The notes below the pieces were generated by a model. The model ran no database searches. It saw only the letters and a list, made by a program, of their open reading frames with translations, and was not told where the DNA came from. Position numbers and translations under genes: made by a program. 64,000 nucleotides of DNA, from the IMG/VR virus record IMGVR_UViG_3300030085_004825, positions 58,392 through 122,391 of that record; one strand, given 5' to 3'. This stretch comes from a virus. This document shows positions 8,475-16,247 of this stretch, in pieces; position 1 is the stretch's first letter, and every line of letters starts with the position of its first letter.

Positions 8475-9683
8475 ATGCAAAATACATTAAATTTATTCTT
8501 TTTATTAGTTTATAATATTATATGGTCTCAATGTCCTTATTTAGGACCTGATCAAGTATTACCAACAAATACACAATTAACAACATTATTTGCTGATACA
8601 AGCAATTGTATTGAATATCCTAAAAAAATCATTGATTATAATGTATATGAAATACCATATACACAAATAGAAAATAATGGAATTGAAGTTTACGTTTGGA
8701 ACCACACAGATGCTATAAATATAGGCTTTGATTTTACTTTTTATGAAAACACATATTCAGAATTTTACATATACCGAAAAGGTAGAATTGGATTTTCCCA
8801 ACCAAATAATTCAGGGTTTGAAACTGATGATCCCATTCCTTGGGCTAATATGTACTCTCCTAAAAATTCTATTTTAATAACTGGACGTTATGGTGATACT
8901 CAAGATGGGGGTTCTTTTAAATATGAAACTCAAGGTAGTGCCCCATATAGAAAATGTATTATTTCTTACGATGTACCCTATTATACTAATCAATGGTTAT
9001 GTCCCGAAATATTTAAATTTCATATTATATTATATGAAACAACAAACATAATAGAGCATTTTATAGATTCTAAACCCTTTGAATGTTCAAATTTAGGTAG
9101 TATACAAGGAATACAAAATATTAATGGAACTATAGCAACCACAGTACCAGGTAGAAATGGTGAATTATTTGAGGCATATGAAGAAGCATGGAGATTTGCA
9201 CCACAAGAAATAAAATATTATCCTGAACTAGAATGGTATGAAGTAGGTAACCCTAATATATTAGAAACAGGTGAAGAAATAGAAGTAACACCAACAATAA
9301 ATGGCACTTATTATACATGTCATCCTAAATATGAAAATGGATATATTACACCTAACCTTGATACTATATTTATACAATTAACTCCACCTCATAATATTGT
9401 TTCACCTATTGAAGAAGAATTAACTATTGAAAGTTATTATATACCTAATGCTTTTACACCTAATGGAGATGAATATAATAATTCATGGGGGCCTGTTTTT
9501 TCACCTAGATTTGAAATAAAAAACTATCATTTAGAAATTTATAATAAATGGGGAAATAAAATTTGGGAATCATATAATCCTAATATAAAATGGAGTGGTA
9601 CTAATTATTTAGAAAATATTTATATTTGGAAAATAGATTTAAACGAAAAAAGTTTTTACGGGCATGTAACACTTATTAAATAG
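8475..9683 (+). CDS. Secreted protein with T9SS type B sorting domain (CHU_C / gliding motility-associated C-terminus)
   Basis: A 402-aa protein. The start at 8475 is preferred over an upstream in-frame start at 8415, which lies inside the terminator. Residues 1-20 (NTLNLFFLLVYNIIWSQ) form a signal peptide. The middle has a beta-rich module with YIYRKGRIGFSQ and KFHIILYETTNIIEHFI. The last ~85 residues match the T9SS type B C-terminal domain: YIPNAFTPNGDEYNN, then LEIYNKWGNKIWES, W-S-G-T, and a final GHVTLIK. In flavobacteria this domain directs outer-membrane export by T9SS. Between a terminator and tail genes, with its own host-type promoter, it looks like a moron. Whether it ends on the host surface or the virion is unknown. 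Confidence 0.82.
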   Translation: MQNTLNLFFLLVYNIIWSQCPYLGPDQVLPTNTQLTTLFADTSNCIEYPKKIIDYNVYEIPYTQIENNGIEVYVWNHTDAINIGFDFTFYENTYSEFYIYRKGRIGFSQPNNSGFETDDPIPWANMYSPKNSILITGRYGDTQDGGSFKYETQGSAPYRKCIISYDVPYYTNQWLCPEIFKFHIILYETTNIIEHFIDSKPFECSNLGSIQGIQNINGTIATTVPGRNGELFEAYEEAWRFAPQEIKYYPELEWYEVGNPNILETGEEIEVTPTINGTYYTCHPKYENGYITPNLDTIFIQLTPPHNIVSPIEEELTIESYYIPNAFTPNGDEYNNSWGPVFSPRFEIKNYHLEIYNKWGNKIWESYNPNIKWSGTNYLENIYIWKIDLNEKSFYGHVTLIK

Positions 9684-9687
9684 TAAT

Positions 9688-9700
9688 ATATTTATAACAT
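9688..9700 (+). promoter_or_regulatory. Late-type promoter motif ATATTTATAACAT
   Basis: A shorter copy of the late motif, only 2 nt before the ATG at 9703. It restarts late transcription after the T9SS gene. Confidence 0.45.
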
Positions 9701-9702
9701 AT

Positions 9703-10074
9703 ATGAAAATAGAAAATCTACGTACATTAGTAAAAGAAGAGTTAGAAAAAACTCTAAACGAAGACTATCAAGATAAATTTAAAATGGTAGGTACTTTAAT
9801 TACTAATATTAAAGAACGCCCCCAAAAAGAAATTTATTCTGATATTAGAGCCATCCCTGGTATAACAGTAATATCTTCCACAGAACCCTTAGAATATAGT
9901 GAACAAGATAAAACTAAATTTAAAACCATCCTTTCGGTTAAAGTAGATGGTTATCCTTGGATTACAAAAGGTGGATTTAATAGAGAAAAATTAAAAGATA
10001 TAGCCCAAGACATAAAACAAGTACCAGGAGTTAAAGCTTTCTTTACAAAGGATGAAAATATTTCTACCCTTTAA
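9703..10074 (+). CDS. Small late protein with amphipathic N-terminus
   Basis: A 123-aa protein. Residues 1-20 (MKIENLRTLVKEELEKTLNE) form an amphipathic helix like those starting several other small late proteins here (59182, 62753, 63364). Residues about 25-115 look like a compact alpha/beta domain (GTLITNIKERPQKEIYSDIR, then TILSVKVDGYPW and DIKQVPGVKAFF), with two similar halves of the type strand-helix-IPG/VPG-strand. The function is unknown; a head- or tail-associated role is inferred from the late promoter and neighbours. Confidence 0.5.
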   Translation: MKIENLRTLVKEELEKTLNEDYQDKFKMVGTLITNIKERPQKEIYSDIRAIPGITVISSTEPLEYSEQDKTKFKTILSVKVDGYPWITKGGFNREKLKDIAQDIKQVPGVKAFFTKDENISTL

Positions 10075-10116
10075 TATATGTATATAAAAACAAATAAAGT
10101 TATTTAAATAAAAATT

Positions 10117-10845
10117 ATGAGTGAATTTACAATCCCAACAGAAAAGGTTACCTTACCTTCAAAAGGTTTAATTTATCCAACTGATAGCGAATTATCAAAA
10201 GGTTATATTGAAATGAAATATATGACTGCTAAAGAAGAAGATATTCTTCTTAATCAAAGGTATATTAAAGAAGGAATTGCTATTGATAAATTATTACAAT
10301 CTTTAGTAGTAACCAAATTTGATTATAATGATTTAATTTTAGGAGATAAAAATGCTATTATGGTAGCTGCTCGTGTTTTAGGTTATGGTGGTGAGTATAA
10401 ATTTGATTATGGTGGTGAAGAACATAATATTGATTTATCTCAAATAGACCCTAAACCTATAGATGAATCATTGTTTGCTGCTGGTAATAATGAATTTGAA
10501 TATGTTCTTCCTTTTTCAAAAACTAATATTACTTTTAAAATTTTAACTCATAGAGATGAAACTAAATTGTTAAGAGAATTAGAAGGTCTTAAAAAGATTA
10601 ATAAAAATATCTCATCTGAAATTTCTACTAGAATGAAATATATTATTACATCTGTAGAAAATGATAGAGAAATTAAAACAATTAGAGATTTCGTTGATAA
10701 AAAATTATTAGCTAGAGACTCTCAAGCATTAAGAAAACACCTTAAAGAAATCCAACCAGACATAGATCTGACTTTTTTCCCCTCCTCAGATTCAGAAAGA
10801 GTTGCTATCCCAATCGGGGTTAACTTTTTTTGGCCTGACGTCTAA
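10117..10845 (+). CDS. Baseplate hub protein, gp26-like (T4_baseplate family)
   Basis: A 242-aa protein. The N-terminus (VTLPSKGLIYPTDSELSKGYIEMKYMTAKEEDIL) and the following helix match the T4 gp26-type baseplate family: a LPSKG start, then a T.KEEDIL motif. It is somewhat longer than T4 gp26 (208 aa). The C-terminus ends in VAIPIGVNFFWPDV, a typical FFWP ending. A run of seven T within the FFW codons (10825-10831) coincides with the start of an overlapping +1 frame, suggesting a frameshifted longer product. The tape measure gene follows. Confidence 0.72.
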   Translation: MSEFTIPTEKVTLPSKGLIYPTDSELSKGYIEMKYMTAKEEDILLNQRYIKEGIAIDKLLQSLVVTKFDYNDLILGDKNAIMVAARVLGYGGEYKFDYGGEEHNIDLSQIDPKPIDESLFAAGNNEFEYVLPFSKTNITFKILTHRDETKLLRELEGLKKINKNISSEISTRMKYIITSVENDREIKTIRDFVDKKLLARDSQALRKHLKEIQPDIDLTFFPSSDSERVAIPIGVNFFWPDV

Positions 10846-11116
10846 TCAACCGGAACAAATTAAAGAATACAGATTTGATTTGTATAGACAAATACATCAA
10901 ATCTGTTTTCATGGAAAAGGTGGGTATAGCTGGCCTATAGTATATGCTATGCCCTCTTATTTAAGAAAATTCATCTTTGATGAAATTAAAACTCATTATG
11001 AAGAAGAAAATAAAGCAAGTTCTTCTTCAAAATCATCTAACACTAAAACCCTCCACCCAGGTTCTAATTCTAAACCTACAAAGCCTATATCTACCCCTAA
11101 TTTTTCTAAAGGATAA
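10802..11116 (+). CDS. +1-frame extension of the gp26-like protein (probable frameshift product)
   Basis: This frame has no ATG until 10950, in the middle of what looks like conserved sequence (LYRQIHQICFHGKGGYSWP, then YAMPSYLRKFIFDEI). Its only early start is a weak TTG at 10802. The open frame joins the upstream gene at TTTTTTT, where a +1 slip would read Phe-Phe-Gly-Leu and give a fusion of about 332 aa. The C-terminal 40 residues are Ser/Thr/Lys/Pro-rich and disordered. Frameshifted pairs just before the tape measure are typical of tail assembly chaperones. A homopolymer sequencing error that splits one gene is the main alternative. Confidence 0.6.
   Translation: MLSQSGLTFFGLTSNQPEQIKEYRFDLYRQIHQICFHGKGGYSWPIVYAMPSYLRKFIFDEIKTHYEEENKASSSSKSSNTKTLHPGSNSKPTKPISTPNFSKG
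10825..10831 (+). other. Candidate +1 frameshift site, T7 run
   Basis: Frame 0 reads AAC TTT TTT TGG CCT. A phenylalanyl-tRNA on TTT can slip +1 onto an identical TTT, after which the next codon is GGC in the extension frame. The frame-0 stop (TAA at 10843) lies 12 nt downstream. Confidence 0.5.
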
Positions 11117-11141
11117 ATTATAAATAAACTTTTATATTTTT

Positions 11142-11157
11142 AATATTTATAATAAAC
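11142..11157 (+). promoter_or_regulatory. Late-type promoter motif AATATTTATAATAAAC
   Basis: This copy ends 7 nt before the tape measure ATG at 11165. Confidence 0.6.
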
Positions 11158-11164
11158 CCATTCA

Positions 11165-13594
11165 ATGGCTAAAAATTTATACGGAAGACTAAAAGAATCT
11201 AAAATTGAAGCTCAAGAACTTCAAAGTTTAATTGAAAGGATCAATATTCAAGCTAACAGTATAGATTTTGATCCTGAAGGAAGTTTAAAAAATACAGTTG
11301 GTGACCTAAAAGAAATAAATTCTTTAGCTGATCAATTTTATAGTTACCAAAAAAGTATAGCACTTGGTGGTCAAAAGAATAAAAGTCTTACCGCTGATCA
11401 AGTAAAAGATTTATCTAAACAAGTTAGTTTAAAAAAAGCAGCTTTAAAAGCTGATCAAAAAGCATTTAATCAAAACCTAAAATCTTTACAAGCCCAAATA
11501 TCAGCTACACAGAAAAAAGGAGTTTTAGAAAAAGCTGAAATGGACAAGCTTAACCAACAGATAAAAACTAAAAACTACCTTGCTAGTAAACAAGAAGAAA
11601 TAAATAAAAGTCTTAAAAAAGGGGTTAAAGAAACTGAAAATTTAGAAAAGGAACTTAGAAAAGCAGCAAAACAAGCTACATATTTTGAACGATCAAATAA
11701 AGCTTTAGAAAAAATGAATAAACTCATGGAAGCTATTCCTTTTACTAGTATGCTTAATCCTCTAACAGCCTTTAATACTATAATATCATTTATAGTAAAA
11801 TCATTTGTAGAAATAGACACATCCACCGCTGCTGCAGCTAAAAGCTTAAATAGAAGCTACAGAGAAGTAGAGAATATAAGGTTAGGGATGAGAGAAATAG
11901 CTATGGATTCTGGTAACCAATTAGTTAATACTAGAGATATGTTAGAGGTTTTTGTTGCTATAAATGAAGATTTAGGAACAACATTAGATTTTACTAAAGG
12001 ACTGACTGAAGAACAACAAAAAGGAGTAGCATTTCTTGGAAAAATGTATAAATTTTCTGGTTTAACTCTTGATGAAGTTAAAGGTTTACAAAAGCTTTCT
12101 TTTTTTCAACGTAAAGATGTAGAAAAAATGTCTGGTGAACTAATGTCTCAATATAAATTATCCGGATTAAGATATAAAGTAGCTTTAAATGAGAAAAAAG
12201 TTTTAAAAGACATACAAAATACCTCAGCATTTTTTAAAATTAATATTGAAGGTGGAGCAGTTGGGTTAGCTGATGCATTAGCTGCTACCCAAGCATTAGC
12301 TGTATCTTTAGATCAAGTTAAAAATACTGCAGGGGGACTATTAAGTTTTGAACAATCAATAGAAAAAGAATTATCAGCCGAATTACTTTTAGGTAAAAAA
12401 ATAAATGGGGAGTACATGAGAACTCTTGCATTTAATAAGGATTATAAAGCATTAGCTGAAGAAATTAGAAATACTGTTGGTAGTTCTAGAGAAGAATTTG
12501 AAAGAAATGCTATTCAATCTCAAGCTTTAGCTGACTTTTTAGGAATGAGTGTTGAAAGTATGGCTCAAATGGTTTTTGATTCTGAAGCAGCACAAGAAGC
12601 TTCAAAAGAGACTGTTAATATTGAACAACAGAAAGTAAATTTACTTGGAAGTCAAACAGCAATAGCACAAGAACAATTAGAACTACAAAACCAACAAGTA
12701 GGTTTACTTGATACATTTGATGCTATACTCCAAAAATTCATAGACACTCAACTCCCTGGAATATTTGCAGGATTAGAGCTTATGAAAACTGCACTTAGTG
12801 ATGCTGGGGGATTTATGGAAAAAATATTAAGTACTTTTGACCTAATAAAAACCGCCATATCAGTAGCTGCAGGTCTTATAGCAGGAAAATTTATATTTCA
12901 AATAGCAAATGCTATTACTAAAGGGGTTATTCAATATAAACAAAATCAAGCAATAGAACAATCCTTAAATAGACAAAATTTATTAATAGCAGAACAAACT
13001 AGATTACAAGGATTATTATCATTAGAAAAAACTGAAGAAAGCCTTGTTACAGCAGCAACTTTACAGGCAGAAAGAGCAAAAGGAAATACTATATCACAAA
13101 ATATTATAAAACAATCAACTTTAACATCTGGAGCAGTAGTTGAAGCAGGAGCAAAATCTACAGCAGCTGTAGCAGGATCAGCTGGTCTTCTATTACCTGT
13201 TATATTAGGTGGTATTGCTGCAGTTGCATCAGCTATGGCTGTTTTTTCAGCAATGGATGATGGTGTTATAGGCCCGGGATATGGCAGTAGAGTACTTTTA
13301 ACTCCACAAGGGGGAATAGCATTTAATAATAAAGATACTATTGTAGCAGGTACTAATTTAACTAAAGGAAATGATGTAATATCTTCTCCTGAAGGTTCTA
13401 TTAGTTTAGGTGGTGGTAGTGATCCACGTTTACTTGAAGAAATAATGAAAATGAATAGAAACATAGAAAATCTAGCTAGTAGACCTGTAGATATAACAAC
13501 TAATATTGATGGAGAACCTTTAATAAACATAAAAGGTAATTTTCCTAATGAAGATGCTTTAGTTTCTGCTAAAGATAGTTTTAAAATATCATAA
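11165..13594 (+). CDS. Tail tape measure protein
   Basis: An 809-aa protein. Residues 1-190 are charged coiled coil with repeated K/E/Q heptads. A hydrophobic patch near 195-220 (LNPLTAFNTIISFIVKSF) leads into a long helical core. Around 550-680 there are Ala/Gly/Ile-rich, membrane-compatible helices (IKTAISVAAGLIAGKFIF; AGLLLPVILGGIAAVASA). The C-terminus has DGVIGPGYGSRVLLTPQGG and RPVDITTNIDGEPLI, endings seen in tape measure proteins. It fills the role of T4 gp29, setting tail length and probably threading through the inner membrane during DNA entry. Position after the gp26-like frameshift pair agrees. Confidence 0.78.
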   Translation: MAKNLYGRLKESKIEAQELQSLIERINIQANSIDFDPEGSLKNTVGDLKEINSLADQFYSYQKSIALGGQKNKSLTADQVKDLSKQVSLKKAALKADQKAFNQNLKSLQAQISATQKKGVLEKAEMDKLNQQIKTKNYLASKQEEINKSLKKGVKETENLEKELRKAAKQATYFERSNKALEKMNKLMEAIPFTSMLNPLTAFNTIISFIVKSFVEIDTSTAAAAKSLNRSYREVENIRLGMREIAMDSGNQLVNTRDMLEVFVAINEDLGTTLDFTKGLTEEQQKGVAFLGKMYKFSGLTLDEVKGLQKLSFFQRKDVEKMSGELMSQYKLSGLRYKVALNEKKVLKDIQNTSAFFKINIEGGAVGLADALAATQALAVSLDQVKNTAGGLLSFEQSIEKELSAELLLGKKINGEYMRTLAFNKDYKALAEEIRNTVGSSREEFERNAIQSQALADFLGMSVESMAQMVFDSEAAQEASKETVNIEQQKVNLLGSQTAIAQEQLELQNQQVGLLDTFDAILQKFIDTQLPGIFAGLELMKTALSDAGGFMEKILSTFDLIKTAISVAAGLIAGKFIFQIANAITKGVIQYKQNQAIEQSLNRQNLLIAEQTRLQGLLSLEKTEESLVTAATLQAERAKGNTISQNIIKQSTLTSGAVVEAGAKSTAAVAGSAGLLLPVILGGIAAVASAMAVFSAMDDGVIGPGYGSRVLLTPQGGIAFNNKDTIVAGTNLTKGNDVISSPEGSISLGGGSDPRLLEEIMKMNRNIENLASRPVDITTNIDGEPLINIKGNFPNEDALVSAKDSFKIS

Positions 13595-13599
13595 AATAT

Positions 13600-13615
13600 A
13601 ATATTTATAATAAAA
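13600..13615 (+). promoter_or_regulatory. Late-type promoter motif AATATTTATAATAAAA
   Basis: This copy ends 15 nt before the ATG at 13631 and starts the baseplate block. Confidence 0.6.
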
Positions 13616-13630
13616 TAATAACTAAAAAAC

Positions 13631-13984
13631 ATGGGACTTAAAGAAAAATTAACTACTGATGGGTCAAAATTTACATACCCTGCTGATGGAGCTGTAGCTC
13701 AACCTTACAATGAAGATTTTACCCCTTCAACTAATGTATTAGCAACCAAAAATTCAGCTTTACATGCTACTAATAATGGTGAAGTAGGATACTCTCTTAC
13801 AGGAGCTAATCCTAGCATGGAAAACCCAGGAGGAGGTAGCTCTACAGTTACTAATGCTTCTGCTGAATATAAAGATGGAAATACTATATCTGATTTACCT
13901 AATGCTAGTACTTTAGATTTAAATGGTGGATTTGGACCTAATGGTAAATATGAAGATAATGCGCCTGAAGGAGCTAATTTTTAA
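13631..13984 (+). CDS. Small baseplate-region protein, N-terminal paralog 1
   Basis: A 117-aa, Gly/Asn/Ser-rich protein, mostly extended. Its start (MGLKEKLTTDGSKFTYPADG) and the segments NEDFTPSTNVLATKNSALH and GEVGYS match the next gene, so the two are paralogs. The N-terminus is also shared by the larger protein at 14368. It has no catalytic motif, signal or membrane segment. A small baseplate or tube-tip component is inferred from position between the tape measure and hub genes. Confidence 0.55.
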   Translation: MGLKEKLTTDGSKFTYPADGAVAQPYNEDFTPSTNVLATKNSALHATNNGEVGYSLTGANPSMENPGGGSSTVTNASAEYKDGNTISDLPNASTLDLNGGFGPNGKYEDNAPEGANF

Positions 13985-13995
13985 TATAAACTCTA

Positions 13996-14367
13996 ATGGG
14001 AGACATTTTAAATACTTTAATAAGTACAGGCTCTTTATACACTTATAATGCTGTAAATGGTACTCCCCAAGTTTACCCTGAAGATTTTACTCCTCCAATT
14101 AGTCCATTAGCAACTAAAGATTCAACTTTACATTTTAACCCTAATGCTAAAAAAAATAAATTAGGTTATTCTACTATAGGCACAGCAATGAGTAACTATA
14201 ATACCTTTTTTCAAGATTGGGTTTCATCTAATAATAACACAGCTTACCTCCCTAACCCTTCAAATTTAGAACTTACAGATCCTGAAGGGTCAGACATTAA
14301 AAATAAACCTAAGTACAATTATATAAAAGGAAATAGATACCAAGACCAAAACTTTAAAATAGACTAA
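13996..14367 (+). CDS. Small baseplate-region protein, N-terminal paralog 2
   Basis: A 123-aa paralog of the preceding protein, sharing the order TGSLYTY, PEDFTPPISPLATKDSTLH, LGYSTIG and LPNPSNLEL. The stop at 14365-14367 directly abuts the next ATG at 14368, indicating tight translational coupling with the 514-aa baseplate protein. Function is unknown; the shared N-terminal module suggests that all three proteins dock in a similar place. Confidence 0.55.
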   Translation: MGDILNTLISTGSLYTYNAVNGTPQVYPEDFTPPISPLATKDSTLHFNPNAKKNKLGYSTIGTAMSNYNTFFQDWVSSNNNTAYLPNPSNLELTDPEGSDIKNKPKYNYIKGNRYQDQNFKID

Positions 14368-15912
14368 ATGGGATTATTTGAAATATTAACAAACCCCCCT
14401 GAAGGATTTACTTATTATTCTCAAACAGTATTTCCTAATCCTAATGCTGTATCTACACCTGATACATTTGGTCAAAGAAGCATAGATAGTAGTAATAAAC
14501 CTAAATATAAAGCCCCTAATAAAGTAGTAAAATTACCAAATGTAATAGGTAACAGTTATTCTAATCCTTTAGATAGAATAAGATATAATTCTAAATCATG
14601 GGGCCCTGATTTTATAACTCGAGGAAATCAATTTGGTACTGTAAGAACAGCAGATGATATAGAAAGATTTGTTAAATATTTTTTTCCTATTTCTGCTCAA
14701 CAAAATTCTGATCTTAGCACTACAATCTCATTAGAAGGATTTCAAAGAGGAGGAATATCAGGTTTATCTTTTATTTTAAAACAAAATTTACTGTCTCAAT
14801 TATTTGGTGATAAAACTATATATACTCCTTTATCTACTTTAACTCAAATTGGTATAAGTTTATCTGGTACATCTGTTAAAAAACAAGGATTTTTAAATAA
14901 AAAACTTAAAAAAGATGATTATGGTATTCAACCTGATTTTAGAAAAAAGATTTTAGGTCCTAACAAAAATGAAAAAACTGATTATCTTAGTGCATCACCT
15001 AATTATCAAGGAAATGGAAATATTGAAAAAAGAATTAATTTTAGAAGTGGAGGGACTAGAGGTAATGTATCTGATTATACCCAAGGAAAAAAGATATTTA
15101 AAGGAACTGAACCTCTTGGTCCATTAGATAAAATAAATGCTTCTCCAATATATGAATCTGAGCAAGCTTCAAATAATCCTATTTTTAAAGATTTATGCGA
15201 TTTTAGGATAGCTATTATTAATAATAATTCTATCCAAGAATCAACTTTAAAAAACTATTATTTACATTTTAGAGCTTATATAGAAAATTTTAGTGATTCT
15301 TTTGATGCTAAATGGAAAGGAATTGATTATATGGGTAGAGCAGAAGAGTTTTACAGGTATAGTGGATTTAAAAGAAAAATTAATTTATCATTTATGTTAG
15401 CTGCTTCTTCTAAAGAAGAATTATTACCTATGTATAAAAAATTAAATTTCCTTGCTTCCTCTTTAGCCCCTAGCTACTCAGAAAATGGCTATATGAGAGG
15501 TAATTTATCTAAAATAACAGTAGGAGATTATTTACATGAACAACCTGGCTTTATAGATAATATTAGTGTAACCATCCCAGATAATTCTCCTTGGGAAGTT
15601 AACTTAGGATTAGATGGTGAACCCTTATCTGATTTAAGACAATTGCCTCACCATTTAAAAGTTAAAATGAACTTCGTACCAATCCATGAATTTAGGCCTG
15701 AAATAATGAAATTAACTGAGCTAAAAAATCCTACAGATTTTACAGGAGACAACTTAAAAATAAAAGAACCTAGGTATGGTAAACAAAGATTTATATCTTT
15801 AAAAAACTCTACTGATGGCACTAAAGGAAGTTGGGGAACAGAAGACAATTCAGATTTAAATCTTAATAATTTTCAATCCCCTGGTAGTTTTATTAATGAT
15901 GAATTTGCTTAA
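14368..15912 (+). CDS. Baseplate protein (tube-initiator / hub type)
   Basis: A 514-aa protein. The N-terminus (MGLFEILTNPPEGFTYYSQ) is related to those of the two small upstream proteins. The C-terminal domain (about 285-450) has the pattern YLHFRAYIENFSDSFDAKWKG, YMGRAEEFYRYSGFKRKI, MYKKLNFLASSLAPSY, GYMRGNLSKITVGDYL, PWEVNLGL. I associate this with contractile-tail baseplate proteins that start the tube or bind the hub (T4 gp48/gp54-type role). A LysM protein follows 9 nt downstream, as in many simple baseplates. The exact T4 counterpart is unresolved. Confidence 0.6.
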   Translation: MGLFEILTNPPEGFTYYSQTVFPNPNAVSTPDTFGQRSIDSSNKPKYKAPNKVVKLPNVIGNSYSNPLDRIRYNSKSWGPDFITRGNQFGTVRTADDIERFVKYFFPISAQQNSDLSTTISLEGFQRGGISGLSFILKQNLLSQLFGDKTIYTPLSTLTQIGISLSGTSVKKQGFLNKKLKKDDYGIQPDFRKKILGPNKNEKTDYLSASPNYQGNGNIEKRINFRSGGTRGNVSDYTQGKKIFKGTEPLGPLDKINASPIYESEQASNNPIFKDLCDFRIAIINNNSIQESTLKNYYLHFRAYIENFSDSFDAKWKGIDYMGRAEEFYRYSGFKRKINLSFMLAASSKEELLPMYKKLNFLASSLAPSYSENGYMRGNLSKITVGDYLHEQPGFIDNISVTIPDNSPWEVNLGLDGEPLSDLRQLPHHLKVKMNFVPIHEFRPEIMKLTELKNPTDFTGDNLKIKEPRYGKQRFISLKNSTDGTKGSWGTEDNSDLNLNNFQSPGSFINDEFA

Positions 15913-15921
15913 TATAATTTT

Positions 15922-16233
15922 ATGAATAGATACTCTACAGCCAGAATATTACCTGCTACAGATGAAATAAAAAGAAGATATTCTAATATAAAATACCCTT
16001 CTATTTTACCTTCATCTAATGATATATATGTTCTTACTTCTTTAGGAGATAGGTATGATGTTTTAGCTTTAAATTATTATAGTGATACATCTTTATGGTG
16101 GATTATTTCTAAAGCTAATTCTTCTCAATCTACGGATTCATTATATCCAACAGTAGGTTCTCAAATTCGGATTCCATCACCTAGTAGGATTCCAACTATA
16201 TTAGCTGATTTTAAAAATTTAAATATATACTAA
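15922..16233 (+). CDS. LysM-type baseplate protein, gp53-like
   Basis: A 103-aa protein. Residues about 30-80 form a LysM-like unit: DIYVLTSLGDRYDVLALNYY, LWWIISKAN, then a closing VGSQIRIPSPS. The T4 wedge protein gp53 and the Mu/P2-type baseplate LysM proteins have such a module; there it mediates protein contacts in the baseplate, not cell wall binding. The whole protein is little more than the module, about half the length of T4 gp53. Confidence 0.65.
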   Translation: MNRYSTARILPATDEIKRRYSNIKYPSILPSSNDIYVLTSLGDRYDVLALNYYSDTSLWWIISKANSSQSTDSLYPTVGSQIRIPSPSRIPTILADFKNLNIY

Positions 16234-16247
16234 ATTTTAAATAAGTT

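Noticed and set aside
12946-13632. Open frame of 228 codons on the minus strand opposite the tape measure gene
   Set aside because: It lies fully antisense to a well-supported gene, has no promoter or context, and its composition is what the reverse of Ala/Ile-rich helices gives.
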